From contig JASXTE010000048.1 of the NCBI GenBank assembly GCA_030280995.1, positions 62,001 through 126,000 on the forward strand: 64,000 nt of DNA, written 5' to 3'. Position 1 is the first letter of the stretch. The number at the start of each line of letters is the position of its first letter. A program made the translations under genes and the position numbers. This document shows positions 1 through 11,499 of the stretch, one piece after another. This DNA is from Hemileia vastatrix (taxonomy: Eukaryota > Basidiomycota > Pucciniomycetes > Pucciniales > Zaghouaniaceae). Below the pieces are notes generated by a model. The model was given only the letters and a program-made list of their open reading frames with translations. It did not search any database and was not told the origin of the DNA.

Positions 1-1767
1 ATAAATGATTAAATTGACTACCAAGCAATTGACTGCCTTGAGTAGATTCCGAGGTAACATTGGTAAACAAACGTAGAACAGAAAGTAATGTTGATAAATG
101 AATCTTGGAATCGTTCAAAACAATGGAATCCTTACACATTTCTAGTAATTTGGTACAGGAATCAACAAGAAGACCATCTTGATAATTAATAGTATACAAT
201 TGATTTACTTCGTGCATAAATGTTGCTGCTTCAAGAACTCGTAATGTTCGTTCCACCTTGTTTAATTCCGCTTCTAATTGCAATTTAGGATCTTTCTTAA
301 CAATATTTATGACCGTATTCATCAAATAATCAAGACCATTGAGGTTTCGTAGTTCTTCTTTAAACCAATCACCAGCTCGTTTAGATGTCAATCCAAGTAA
401 TGCTTCAAGGGCAAGTTTACCAGTAGAAAGATTATTAGGATCGAGGAATTTACCATGACCACGTGTTTTCATTTGCTCAATTAAAGACTTTGCCTTCTTT
501 TTATGTTTAACTTCAACTTGATCATAATCATCCCTTGTTTCAAGTAAATCTAGCATAAGACTTAGCTGCTTTGGATCAATGTCCATCGTTAAACGATCTT
601 GATTGTAGACAAACATAAGTACAGCGGTACAGAATGCTAAATTAGGATTGCCTGGGGCATCACTTAATGCACTGGTGATCTTAGGCATATCGTCATGAGC
701 TCGTAGATGCATTCTAAATTCTGCACCCATGCATTGACTTGTCAATGCTTCAATGGACAAACAGCGAATGCGAATTGAATTGCTTTTTTCTAAACTGTTT
801 AAATAATATTTGATATCTTCGTCAAATGATTCCGTTTCACCGAGTTCATGACATTGATGGGCTTTTCGTACTTTTTCTAGCGTCACATAATCATCATCTT
901 CAAATTGTATTTCTTGAGCAGATGTTTCTGATACACCTTTGGCTTCACCAACAAGATCATCCGATGTTTCAGCTTTGAAGAATTTTAAATGGTCAATTTT
1001 AGGTTTCGCTGTATTGTCTACTTTGCTGGTGAAGAACTTTCTTTTAGCTGGTTTATGTACAGGTACAGACACTGGCAGTGGAACTGGTACTTGTACTAGT
1101 ACTGGTAATGGTGTTGGTACTGGTGTTGGTAATGGTGTGGGTAATGGTGTTGATACTTGTACTGGTGTTGGTACTTGTACTGGTTCCGGTTCGGACTCAG
1201 GTTCAATTACAGACTCTACTGATCGAGAAACATTATTTCGTGACCTGAAAAATTTTTTTGTTACTTGATTTGATCCATTACGGCGTCGAGCTATTTCATT
1301 AGATGCTGCAGCAATTAATTTGCTATATGTCATTTGAAAAGGACGACGTGGTTCCTTGGGCATTGCTGATGTCGACAATGAATCCACACTGGATTTCTGG
1401 CAATGGTTACAGCAATTGTAATGCCAATGGTGACCACCAGGCGAACACAAAGCAGAGAGGGAGCCACTGTCAGTGGAAATTAAAAATTTTCCTTGAGTTG
1501 TATTGTTTGGTAAACTTTTTGTTTAATATTTACGATGGAAAAATAGATAACACTTATCAAAATGTAGATATATATATTAAAGATTGATTTGTAATGTATT
1601 GATTTTGTTGTGTCTTGTGAAAATTTAACCTTTAGCTAAAGAAACAAAAGTGATGAAGAGAAGTTTGCCAAACGATATTTTTGGATCATCTTTTATAACA
1701 CTCTTTACTTCCATGACGTGCAAATGGAAATATTATCCTACCTGATGTTTTCAAACTTGTTATTCAT
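1..1767 (-). CDS. Wapl: Wings apart-like protein (WAPL), 3' part outside window
   Basis: WAPL opens the cohesin ring and releases it from chromatin, working with PDS5 in the nucleus. The minus strand is open from 1466 to the window edge and encodes the WAPL domain: segments such as FRMHLRAHDD, LTSKRAGDWFKEEL, RTLRVLEAATF and VLRLFTNVTSE follow the order known from the family. The C-terminus lies beyond base 1. An in-frame stop lies just upstream of the main exon. A small first exon, 1767..1742 (ATG, eight codons, then AG with donor GTAGGA), joins in phase to an acceptor ending at 1467, so the start is proposed rather than proven. The N-terminal part is short, contains TYSK (similar to the family's PDS5-binding YSR motif) and a Pro-Val/Pro-Thr repeat. 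WAPL identity is very likely; exon 1 is tentative. Confidence 0.88.
1058..1194. repeat. In-frame minisatellite encoding Pro-Val/Pro-Thr repeat of WAPL
   Basis: Degenerate repeats of GGTACTGGTGTT/GGTAATGGTGTT type. On the minus strand, within the WAPL frame, they encode alternating PVQVPTPV/PLPTPLPT units, a low-complexity stretch just upstream of the WAPL domain. The plus-strand reading (a Gly-Thr-rich ORF) is a shadow. Confidence 0.7.
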
Positions 1768-2227
1768 TTGTTGGGTAAATAAACTGTTTTACAATTTGTT
1801 GATTGTTTTTACCGAAAGTTAATCAAGTCAGTTAAGTTTGTTTTGCATCGGTAACTACAAATATACTCTTCATTTGTATGTGAATTGGTGTGATTTAGAA
1901 AAATAAATTTATTTTACTCAACATTGACTACTTTATCATCTTACAGCTTGTGTTGAATACAATCTGACCAGCAATTAATCAAATGACGATAACTTTTTTC
2001 GAATGCTGCGCATGCGAATGTCAAGCGAGAAGTTAGACAGCTGTTTTCATCTTGGATGAAAATGCTACAAATATCAATAAGCCATTAGACAAAATATCCA
2101 GTTCCATATGTTACCAACTGGATATATGTCTAAGTGCATCGTACCATCATCATTATCATCATCAAATGTCCAGTTAATGCAAATACTTAGTTCGATGGGT
2201 ATTTGAAGACTCGACAACTCAACAATC
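1768..2227. promoter_or_regulatory. Shared promoter region of WAPL and calpain-15
   Basis: A 460-bp stretch between the proposed WAPL start (minus) and the calpain-15 start codon (plus). It holds no ORF. The two genes are divergently transcribed, so both promoters must lie here. It contains a CG-bearing patch, ATGCTGCGCATGCGAATG near 2002-2019, which resembles the alternating GCGCATGC of NRF1 sites often found in housekeeping promoters. Promoter assignment is by position; the site match is only by eye. Confidence 0.5.
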
Positions 2228-4918
2228 ATGAACAAGGGAGGCAATGGAAGTAAACATCCTACTGGTCAACCATCTGTTCAACTGCCATCGTTTGCTGATG
2301 TATTTGCCTCTTCGAGTGTTCTTTCAAGTTCATCATCTGCACAAATTCCCCAAATATTGAAATCAACCTCAAATGCTCGAACAAGTCATGAACAGTCAAG
2401 TCAACCTTCAACATGGTCTTGCATTAAATGTACTCTCATCAATGTATCCAGTGATTTGTCATGCAAAGCATGCGATGGATCTAAAATCAATTCTACAACT
2501 GATAAACTATATCAAACAGTCAAACCTGGTCAAGGTTGGGATTGTGAAAGGTGTACCCTTCGAAATATCAATTCAGCTGTCACTTGTCATGCATGTAGTG
2601 CACCAAGATCTAAGTCACCTACAAATGGATTAAATGTAACTCCTTTTTATTCTGCCAATGACGAATATCAAGTGATAAGACGTAGAGTATCCTCAGCCAT
2701 TTCATCTATCAGTCAAATCCTTGAAGATCGAAGAGATGTCAAAACACATTGGATATGTTCAGCATGTACCTTTGCTAATGGAATGTCAAAGTATTCATGT
2801 GAAATGTGTCATCAGGCTCGATCTGTTCTGTCATCTCGCCCTGATACATTAAGTCGTCATTCAGGTCGATATTTCAATCGCTCACGAAATACCAGTCCAA
2901 GCAGTAATAGTAGAAATCGATTGTGTGATGGTACATTATCATCTGGTGAATCAGAATCTGTTGAAGAATTGCGAAATTGTGAAGAATCTGAAGCAAAAGC
3001 AAAATGGCTGTCAATTGTAACATTTTGTAAAAATTCTAATATTAATTTTGTTGATGATGAATTTCCTCCTGGTAATCGATCATTATATTATTCATCATCT
3101 AATAAAACTTCATACATTGTACCAACAGCAAGTGGTGGTGATCATCATTTAATTCGACCAATCATTGAATGGCGACGTCCACATGAATTAAAATGTGATC
3201 CATCGAGTTCTTCAATCAAATGGGCTGTATTTCGAACACCAATGCCTTCTGATATTAGTCAAGGAATCCTTGGTAATTGTTGGCTTTTATCTGCTTTAGC
3301 AGTTCTTGCTGAAAATCCTGAACTTGTTAAAAAAGTCATGGTAACTAAAAATATTTGCCCAGAAGGTGCATATCAAGTTCGATTGTGTAAAGATGGTAAA
3401 TGGAAAACAGTTCTTATTGATGATTTATTACCTTGTGACACACGTGGACATTTGTTATATTCTCAAGCTAAACGTAAACAATTATGGGTTCCATTAATTG
3501 AAAAAGCTTTAGCTAAATTACATGGAAATTATCAAGCACTTGAATCTGGTCGAGCTATTGAAGGATTATCTACATTAACTGGTGCACCATGTATTTCTAT
3601 TTCATTACAACCTCCTGATCCTAATTCAAGTTGTAATTCTAATGATGAAGATATTGATACTGATCTTATTTGGGCTAAATTATTATCATCAAGATCAGCT
3701 GGATTTTTAATGTCTGCATCTTGTGGTGGTGGTAATATGATTGTCAATGATAGTGATTTTCATTCAAAAGGATTAAGACCAAGACATGCATATTCCGTCC
3801 TTGATGTGCAAAATATTTACAATGTACGATTAGTACGATTACGTAATCCTTGGGGTCACTTTTCATGGACTGGTGATTGGTCAGATAATTCTAATCTATG
3901 GACAACTGAATTAAGAGAAAAACTCATGCCACATGGAGCTGATGATGGTTTATTCTGGATATCTTTTAGTGATATGATTAAGTATTTCGATTCTATTGAT
4001 ATTTGTAAAGTACATTCTGATTGGACTGAAATACGTATTGATGGTGTATTACCACCTTATGGTGATAAAGATCATCTTGCTTTTATATTATTAACTGTTT
4101 GTGAACCATTAGAAGTTGAATTAACATTATTTCAAGAAATTAATCGTAATGAAGATAAATCAACACGTTCACAACTTGATCTCTGTGTATTGATATTTCG
4201 TGTTCATAATACTGGTTCTATTGCTGGTAAAGTTGGTACATTAATCAAACATTCAAAAAGACAAGTTCGAGGATTTGTTGGATGTCATTGTATACTTGAA
4301 CCTGGAATTTATGTTGTTGTTTGTTTAAGTTTTAATCATTGGCATACAACATTTGAAAGTTCTGATGAATATCCTAATTTTTTACTTGCTATACATTCAT
4401 CCAAAAAATTATTAGTTGAAACACTTACACCACCATCTTTTTTACTTGCTGATGTTATCATTAGTTTAATATTAGTTGAAGGTAAACGTCATGAAGGAAG
4501 AGAAGGTATGACTGCATATTATTTAACTAAAGGTTGGGCTGGATTAGTTGTTGTAGTAGAAAATCGACTTTACGATCGGAGAATTCAAGTTATTTGTGAT
4601 TGCTCAGAGTCTGAAAATGTTGTTTCTACGAGAAATGCCTTAAAAACTACTGATTCTATTCCACCAAGACACAGGTAAGTTGATTTATTTAATTGTTGAT
4701 GATGATTTTAATGTTGATTATTGTTCTTTTATCATTACAGACAAGTGTTAATTATACTCACACAATTAGAAGGAATTGGTGGATTTTCAATCGCACACAG
4801 ACTGACTCATAGAGTTTCACAGAAATCTGGACTCCATGATTGGGGTCCACCTGGAACTAATCATTTGCCTGATTTAGATGCTCAGGTTTACAGTTTACAC
4901 GCACCTAGACCACTTTAA
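2228..4918 (+). CDS. CAPN15: Calpain-15 / small optic lobes (SOL) cysteine protease
   Basis: An intracellular calcium-linked cysteine protease of the SOL calpain class. Two exons: 2228..4674 (donor CAG/GTAAGT) and 4741..4918 (acceptor ATTACAG), joined in phase 2 to give 874 residues. In order: low-complexity N-terminus; three RanBP2-type zinc fingers (W-x-C-x2-C...C-x2-C) near residues 62-82, 103-123 and 174-194, a type that binds ubiquitin or RNA in other proteins; the calpain protease core with catalytic Cys351 in QGILGNCWLL, His520 in RPRHAYSVLD and Asn540 in RLRNPWG; then a C-terminal SOL-homology region ending near GGFSIAHRLTHR and GLHDWGPPGTNH. All three catalytic residues are intact, so it should be active. 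It is shorter than human CAPN15 (about 1086 residues) and has fewer fingers. An AATAAA signal lies at 4924. Confidence 0.95.
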
Positions 4919-5089
4919 TTGATAATAAAATAATGAACTTTAATTATAAAACTTTGTTCAATTGGATTGATAATGTACAAGCGCATATTAGTATTTGAAA
5001 AAATCACATGTCAATTTGGTAGTTGGAAGAAACAGTTGCGACAGAATCTACGGTCAGTAGAATTGGTGACGTTTGACAAGTTACAATTG

Positions 5090-5267
5090 AATACAACATA
5101 TATTTTTGATTTATTCTTTTATTTACTTAGCAACCAAGTATAAAACATACAAATATATACAAGATTCTATGGTCAAGCGTTTGTTGACAATCTTTAGAAT
5201 TCAAGTGGCAACAACTTGATATTTATACACTGATGATAACAAAGGTCAGTCGACAAACAACTCAAAC
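5090..5267 (+). promoter_or_regulatory. Conserved upstream block of gustatory receptor 1
   Basis: This region shares several words, in the same order and spacing, with the regions before the other two receptor copies: TTAGCAACCAAGTAT, GTTTGTTGACAATCTTTAGAA, GTGGCAAC and CAGTCGACAAACAACT just before the ATG. Conservation outside the coding sequence suggests a shared promoter and 5' UTR, although recent duplication alone could also explain it. Confidence 0.55.
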
Positions 5268-6446
5268 ATGAACAAGGTGAAATGTGCTCCAATTGATACT
5301 CTCCATAGAGTAATTAGTGAAATCCCAGCCAAAGCGAAGGAGAAAGAATTAAAGAAACGAAATGAATGGCTTTGTTGGATGTGCAAGTTGATCTATCGAT
5401 GCATTGGTGTGTCGTTCTTTGAAGAACCTTCGAAATGGACCAAAGTCATTTTTACCATCACTATCGTTCGACTGATAATGATCACGATGATGAATGCCAA
5501 GTTAATGGTTCAACATTTCAGGTTACAGGAAATCGCTGTAATTATGGTACTTGTTGTACCACTCATTGAGTACAGCTATATTTTCACCATGATTCACAAG
5601 AACAAAATTAACAAGTTCTTGTCAAACATCAGAGTTGAACTACAAAATGGAACCATCATTAAAGACAATGTGTCAAAATCTCTCGTAGAAATGAGTAAAT
5701 TGTGGTTGATAATATTCATCTTGGTATACACCAAAGACATTGTAGATGGAATTTACCTGAGTCTTGATGAAAACCAATGGTGGTTCTATGGTCATCTGTA
5801 TCCTTTCTACTTGGAAATTGACATCAAGTACAAAAGAATCATCTATTTGATCATTTATCTCCATTCTACACTGATTCAAAATTATCTGATAGTTTCAATC
5901 GGTCTTTATGTCTATTGCTTTCACCATTTGATACAGTTCAAGAAGAAACTTCTTACATCATTAGAACTGACGAAACTGAATGATGACAAATTTAGTGGAA
6001 CTTTAAACCGACTCGAAGAAACTCAAAATCATTTTGAATCACTTTTATCAATTCTACCTTTCAATTGGCTCATTTATGTCTCATCAGTTATAGCATCATT
6101 ATTATTGACCATAATTTTGAAAAGTAATGAATTCAATGGAAATTCGCTCTGGTTGAAGGTGACAACTATCATCTTTTGTGTTTCTAGAAGTGCGATATTT
6201 TACTCTGTCATGATTTATATCACCAGACAAGAAGAAGAACTGATTGCGGCCTTTGTCGAAGTTGAGAAAAGAATTCAACCTGCTGCTTTTACCATTGGAG
6301 ACTTGCTTGGACTGAAAAGGATGAGAAGGTTCTTTACTCGACGAGTCACTGTCTGGTCTATCTGGAACATCGATAGAACTCTCATCTTCGCCTTTACTGG
6401 AACCATGATCACCTTCACTACTCTTTTCATGCAGATGCAGAGTTAA
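5268..6446 (+). CDS. Gustatory receptor family 7-TM protein, copy 1
   Basis: A predicted ligand-gated chemoreceptor of the arthropod gustatory receptor superfamily, acting in the plasma membrane of sensory cells (family knowledge). Single-exon ORF of 392 residues from ATG 5268. Seven hydrophobic segments lie near residues 60-80, 88-108, 145-163, 191-219, 262-284, 296-318 and 371-388. The C-terminus has the family pattern: TVWSIWNIDRTL before helix 7, then TFTTLFMQ, equivalent to the TYhhhhhQF motif. A charged intracellular loop (QEEELIAAFVEVEKRIQ) precedes it. It is about 60-65% similar by eye to copy 3 at 7587. No ligand can be inferred. The main doubt is which receptor subfamily; membership in the superfamily is well supported. 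Confidence 0.85.
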   Translation: MNKVKCAPIDTLHRVISEIPAKAKEKELKKRNEWLCWMCKLIYRCIGVSFFEEPSKWTKVIFTITIVRLIMITMMNAKLMVQHFRLQEIAVIMVLVVPLIEYSYIFTMIHKNKINKFLSNIRVELQNGTIIKDNVSKSLVEMSKLWLIIFILVYTKDIVDGIYLSLDENQWWFYGHLYPFYLEIDIKYKRIIYLIIYLHSTLIQNYLIVSIGLYVYCFHHLIQFKKKLLTSLELTKLNDDKFSGTLNRLEETQNHFESLLSILPFNWLIYVSSVIASLLLTIILKSNEFNGNSLWLKVTTIIFCVSRSAIFYSVMIYITRQEEELIAAFVEVEKRIQPAAFTIGDLLGLKRMRRFFTRRVTVWSIWNIDRTLIFAFTGTMITFTTLFMQMQS

Positions 6447-6589
6447 ATTTGATGATGAAATCGCACTAGTATCGCTCCTAACAGCCACTTTATTACTCAT
6501 GATTCATGAGCAAGGTAACTTTAAATTTGCTAGAAATTTAATAGTCATCTGTGTTAGAACTACTTTTGCTCTATTTCGTCATATTGATT

Positions 6590-6777
6590 TTTTCTTAGTA
6601 ACCGAGTATTTACTAGAGCCAAATACAAATATCAGTTGAATTGAATTGATCATTTATCACGCAGGATTTTATTGTCAATGTTTGTTGGCAATCTTTAGAA
6701 TGTCAATGGCAACCGAATTACTCACATTCAGATTTTAATACCAATGTCAACGAGGTCAGTAAGCAAACAACTTAAAC
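6590..6777 (+). promoter_or_regulatory. Conserved upstream block of the gustatory receptor pseudogene
   Basis: The same series of words as before copies 1 and 3: TTAGTAACCGAGTATT, GTTTGTTGGCAATCTTTAGAA, TGTCAATGGCAACC and CAGTAAGCAAACAACTT before the ATG. The block is kept although the downstream gene is broken, which fits a recent deletion in the coding region. Confidence 0.5.
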
Positions 6778-7293
6778 ATGAACAGGGTGAAATGTGTCAG
6801 AGTATTAGAAACGATGAGTGTTGAAATTCCAACTCAAGCTGACAAGAAAGAATCAAACAATCAAACTGAATGGCTTTGGTGGATGTACAAGTTAATCTAT
6901 CGATTCATCGGTATTCCATTCTTTCAAGAACCTTATGTATGGACAAACATCACCTTTGTTCTAACCATCGTTCGACTGATCATGATCATCATGCTGACAC
7001 TCAAGTTCAATTCTAAAAATTATAACTTACATGACATCGCTAAAGTCAATATGGTTATCCTGCCAGTTATTGAGTACAGCTATATCTTCATCATCGCTCG
7101 CAAGAACAAAATCAACAAGTTCTTATTGAACATCAGGGTAGAACTGCACAATGAAACCACAATTCAAGACAATTTCTCGAAATCTCTCGTACGAATGAGC
7201 AAATTGTGGTTCATCATATTCATCTTGCAATACACCTCAGACTTTGCAGATGCAATTTACACTTACTTAACTGACTTAAATTTGATGATTTAA
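6778..7293 (+). pseudogene. Gustatory receptor, internal-deletion pseudogene (copy 2)
   Basis: A 171-codon ORF aligned with the first ~163 residues of copies 1 and 3 (MNRVKC start, LIYRFIGIPFFQEP, NKINKFLLNIRVEL, MSKLWFIIFIL). After AIYTYL the sequence jumps to bases matching the region around and after the stop codon of its neighbours (compare GACTTAAATTTGATGA here with the 3' ends at 6443 and 8751). About 225 codons, covering helices 4-7, are missing, so only three hydrophobic segments remain. The start and first half have no stop or frameshift, so loss is recent or a short product is still made. Receptor function is very unlikely. Confidence 0.85.
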
Positions 7294-7389
7294 TCACACT
7301 AATGTCATTCCTTACACTCACTTGGAGACTCATTAGCGGAGTAACTCCAAAGTTTAATGTGTTCAAACCAAACTTGCTTTGCTTTATTT

Positions 7390-7586
7390 ATTCACATTGA
7401 TTTGTTCATAGCAACCAAGCATTAGATAAAGCAGAATACAAATGCATATGAATTTAAATAAATATTTATCAGAATTCTATGGTCAAATGTTTGTTTGCAA
7501 TGTCTAGAATGTCAATGGCAACCAATTTATTGACGTTCATGTTTCGACACCAATGTCATTAAAAACAGTCAACAAACAAATTGAAC
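7390..7586 (+). promoter_or_regulatory. Conserved upstream block of gustatory receptor 3
   Basis: Contains the shared words CATAGCAACCAAGCATT, GGTCAAATGTTTGTTTGCAA, TGTCAATGGCAACC and CAGTCAACAAACAAATT before the ATG, in the same order as in copies 1 and 2. The recurrent half-site GGCAACC resembles half of an RFX X-box by eye; this is a guess. Confidence 0.5.
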
Positions 7587-8750
7587 ATGAACAAAGTGAG
7601 ATGTGTTCGAACTAATACTCCCGAAAGAGTAATTAATGAAATTCCACAAATTGATGGGAAGAAAGAAGTGAAGAATCAAATTGAATCGCTTTGCTGGATG
7701 TTCAAGTTGATCTATCGATGCATTGGTGTATCGTTCTTTGGAGAACCTTCGAAATGGACAACAATCTTTTTTACCATCACTGTCGTTCGACTGACAATGT
7801 TCATGATGCTAAATTTCAAGCTGAACTCTATGAACTTCAGTTTGCTTGCGATTGCTGAAGTTAATGTTGTTCTTGTACCAATTATTGAGTACAGCTATAT
7901 TTTCAGCATCATTCGCCAGAACAAAATCAACAAGTTCTTGTCCAACATCAAGTCAGAACTGCAAAATGAAACCATCGTCCAAGACAATGTCTTAAGATCT
8001 CTCGGACGTATGAGTAAATTGTGGTTCATCATATTCATGATCAAATACATCCAAGATATAGCTCAAGGAATTTACCTGAGCTTTGATGAACACTCGTGGT
8101 TCTATGGTCAGCTGTATCCTTTCTACTTGGAAATGGACATCAAGTACAAAAGAATCATCTATTTAATCTTTCACACTCATGCTGTTCTGTTTGGAAATTA
8201 TTTTCTTATTTCAATCGGACTTTATGTTTGTTGCTTTCACCATTTGATGCTATTCAAGAAGAAACTCATCAAATCCATTGAACAAGCGACAATGAAAGAT
8301 GACAGATTTGATGAAACTATGACTCGACTCGAAGAAACTCATGAATGTTTTGAATCAACTCTTTCAGTTCTACCTTTCAATTGGCTCATCTATGTCTCAT
8401 CTGTTCTTACGTCATATTTAATGTCCATTGTATTCAATGGTCTGCATACAAATTCACTTGTGTTGAAAATAATTACTATCGCCTTTTCTCTTTCTATGGG
8501 CACAATATTCTACTCTGTTATGATTTATATCTGCAAACAAGAAGATGAACTGATCAGAACGTTTGTTAAATTCGAAAGGCGAATCCAACCTGATGCTTTG
8601 ACCATCGAAGACTTGTTCAAACTGAGAAGGATGAGAAGATTCTTTACTCAAAGAGTTACTGTCTGGTCCATCTGGAACATCGATAGAACTCTCATGTTCG
8701 CCTTTACTGGCACCATGATCACATTCACTACTCTTTTCATGCAGATATAG
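7587..8750 (+). CDS. Gustatory receptor family 7-TM protein, copy 3
   Basis: A paralogue of the receptor at 5268, 387 residues. The ATG at 7587 (MNKVRC) aligns with the starts of the other copies; the open frame upstream has only a TTG. Single exon. Seven hydrophobic segments in the same places, TVWSIWNIDRTLMFAF before helix 7 and TFTTLFMQ at the end. The most similar blocks to copy 1 are LIYRCIGVSFF, LYPFYLE.DIKYKRIIYL and the last 40 residues, while the N-terminal region and first loops differ more. It lies downstream of the pseudogene in the same orientation, so the three arose by tandem duplication. Ligand unknown. Confidence 0.85.
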   Translation: MNKVRCVRTNTPERVINEIPQIDGKKEVKNQIESLCWMFKLIYRCIGVSFFGEPSKWTTIFFTITVVRLTMFMMLNFKLNSMNFSLLAIAEVNVVLVPIIEYSYIFSIIRQNKINKFLSNIKSELQNETIVQDNVLRSLGRMSKLWFIIFMIKYIQDIAQGIYLSFDEHSWFYGQLYPFYLEMDIKYKRIIYLIFHTHAVLFGNYFLISIGLYVCCFHHLMLFKKKLIKSIEQATMKDDRFDETMTRLEETHECFESTLSVLPFNWLIYVSSVLTSYLMSIVFNGLHTNSLVLKIITIAFSLSMGTIFYSVMIYICKQEDELIRTFVKFERRIQPDALTIEDLFKLRRMRRFFTQRVTVWSIWNIDRTLMFAFTGTMITFTTLFMQI

Positions 8751-11499
8751 ACTTAAGTTAGATGAGGAAATCATTTCGTTACATAGTTCACACGAATGTC
8801 ACTTCTTTCACTCTTTCTGTCACTCATGTGCATCAACTCTTAATTCTTTATGTGCTTTAACTTCATCATTCTGTGCTTTTGACTTTCATACTTGTAAACG
8901 GAGAATGAACTAATCTCCTCTTCGGTAAACGTACAAATGAGTATTCTAACACATCACACATGAACTTTGCTTCAGGAGAAGCCACAAGTTACTGTTTAAT
9001 CCACCTTGATAGTTCTTTCTCATGTAAATTCAGTTTATATTTGATCTTTGACATGAACAACACGTTCTGTTAAACTTTATTTCATGATTAACACCAATGT
9101 TACTTCATTGATCTGATGCTTTTGCTTTGTATACTTGATGATTTTAAACTCTTCATAATGCAATTTATATTCATGTGATAAGTTGGTTAAAGGGAAAAAA
9201 GTTGTAGGCGCAAATGCCACACCATTTATAATAATCGTTATATGCTAAATAGCATCGTTAATCGTTTGTTCGAGGTTTTTTGTCTTGAATAATTATCCAA
9301 CATCAATTAAAACATTGACCTAATACGCATCCAGGTAATGAGGATTGAAAGATAATGATGCTTCAAGGTAAAAAATGCGTGTTCGACTATTTTGCTTACG
9401 TTGATGATGATGATGATGATGATGTTGATGTTGTTACTGATGACGATGATGATGATGATGATGATGCGTGTCGGATGTGCCAAGCATCCTAAAATTAACT
9501 ACGATATGAAAATAAAATCATCTTCAACCAACACTCGATGCCATTAACCTTAACTTACATTGTATTATCATATGTCGAATGATATGTCGACACTTGTGAC
9601 ATAGTAAATGTAATTGACACATTGACTTACCTTTGATTGGTTCACCATCACTTGAAAAAGATAACTCATGGTAAAAATATCTTTTTATTTGATATTTTGA
9701 TCATGAAAATGTCGTGACTTATTGATACAATTGTGATGGATTCAAATGAATCATTTCATATTTGATAAAAGTTTTTTCTCTCTTTGCAATTCAAATGAAA
9801 AATATACTTGTCACTTTGAAATACTTTGATCATTTCCGTGACAGAACAAGTTGACATAAGCTGATACTTACACTGTAAAGTACAGGTAACTTGTTACCTA
9901 AGCTGAAAATCATGATGATCATCATCATCAGTTTAAGTTTATCCTACAGATATTTTAACTTTAAACTTGGATACATTTTTATGTACAATCAGGAAATATC
10001 AAGTACAAGTTTGCACAACATGTACAATGTTTTTTCCCTTTAATACTGATGCCGACGAATGATATGAATATTTGTCCCTTGATTTTACCTTGAAGATGTC
10101 GGTGATGCAAAGAAACTGTCGGATTTACTCACATCTTGACATTTGTTAACTTTACTTTACTTGACAAGTTCACTTGCATTTTGTAAATTGTGACTTTGTG
10201 TTTACTTTGGATTAACTGACTGAAATGGATGAAACATTCTTCTTCTCGTGAAAATGGATGAAAATTTGAATGAACAATGATGAGAAGTTTCATCAATTGA
10301 TTGAAAATATAATTGAAAATGTATCTAGATCATTGGATGGTTTAAAAAACTTTTTGCAATTTAATATTTTTAACCATGGAAAAGACTGTCAAGTGTGTGT
10401 TTAAAATTGACTACTCGAAATACACCACAAAGACCTACACAGTTTATTGTAGTTCTGTTGTGTGTTTGAATTGACTTGATGAATGAATTTGCTTGACTTT
10501 TTAAACGGATAAATATAAATGAATATTCTTTCACTTGTTCTTTGCTGTTGTTGTTGTTTAATCTTCTTCCTATTTTATACTTCATCTTGAACTGATTTCC
10601 TTTCTTTCTTCATCTTTGACTTTGTATTAACACCAATTGTATGAACAAACACCTGCCAATCCAATTGTCTAGACACTTTTAGAATATAATCGATTTAACT
10701 AACGTCAACGTCAATATAATGAAATTCCATTGTTACACTTTTAAATTATAATTCAATGTGTGGATGTTTCATTTTTTTTATTTTCCCGCTCTTGTGTCAA
10801 TGAATGTATTTTCATCCTCATCCTCATCTGTAAATGTTGATTTCATCACACTTTTTACTTACCATGTGAATTGATAAAGATTACAATTAATTCAGTCAAA
10901 TGTGTATTTATATGAAACTCATTGAAATGTAAACAATATTTTACACACAAATAATTTCTTTCATCAACATCAACATCTTCTTCTTCTTGTTGATCCTCTT
11001 TTTCGTCTTCATCTCACAGTCAGGTTAAAAGTTTACTCGATTGTCATCTACGCACGATTAAAGGTTAACTCCATAAGGAAGTTAATTGTGGTCTTAAAAG
11101 ATATTTCATAATTTTCACCCAATGTACTGTGTTAATCATTAGAGTGAAGAAAAAATGATTATGATGATGATATGTGTGTCTGTATGACTGAAAAATTCAC
11201 ACGGTTGAAAAAATATCTGTCATTTAACTGTTAAGAAAAAACGATATAAATTGTCAACAAATCAAGAAGAGAAAAAAAAACAATGTCAATTGAACCTCAT
11301 CTTGGTTAAATTGTCATTGCAAATGCTGATGTTAATATGTTACTGATGATCCGGTAAAACACGACAGGAAACAATTGTGTCAAGTACAACTTTTTAAATT
11401 ATATCATCAAATGTTTTATTGAGTATTTTTTTCATTGATCACATGAAACTATTTAAAATATTATTACTTTTAATGAAAAACATGTTAAAACAATTATCA
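8751..11499. other. Intergenic region, no gene seen
   Basis: About 2.7 kb between the receptor cluster and the 3' end of the next minus-strand gene. It carries a (GAT)n run at 9402-9466 and scattered AT-rich sequence. Short ORFs here (for example 10370-10585 minus) are low in complexity and match nothing I recognise. A TTTATT at about 11417 is a suitable poly(A) signal for the minus-strand gene ending at 11500. Confidence 0.5.
9402..9466. repeat. (GAT)n microsatellite
   Basis: Two near-perfect GAT/TGA trinucleotide runs separated by a GTTGATGTTGTTACTGAT interruption. No coding frame around it. Confidence 0.8.

Noticed and set aside
939..1268. Plus-strand ORF rich in Gly-Thr repeats
   Set aside because: Antisense shadow of the WAPL proline repeat; the minus strand carries the conserved protein.
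6102..6500. Minus-strand ORF opposite receptor 1 (and a similar one at 8454-8774)
   Set aside because: The two are antisense to homologous receptor ends, so their similarity only reflects the sense genes.
9402..9466. Regular repeats as a CRISPR array
   Set aside because: A trinucleotide microsatellite without spacers, in eukaryotic DNA.
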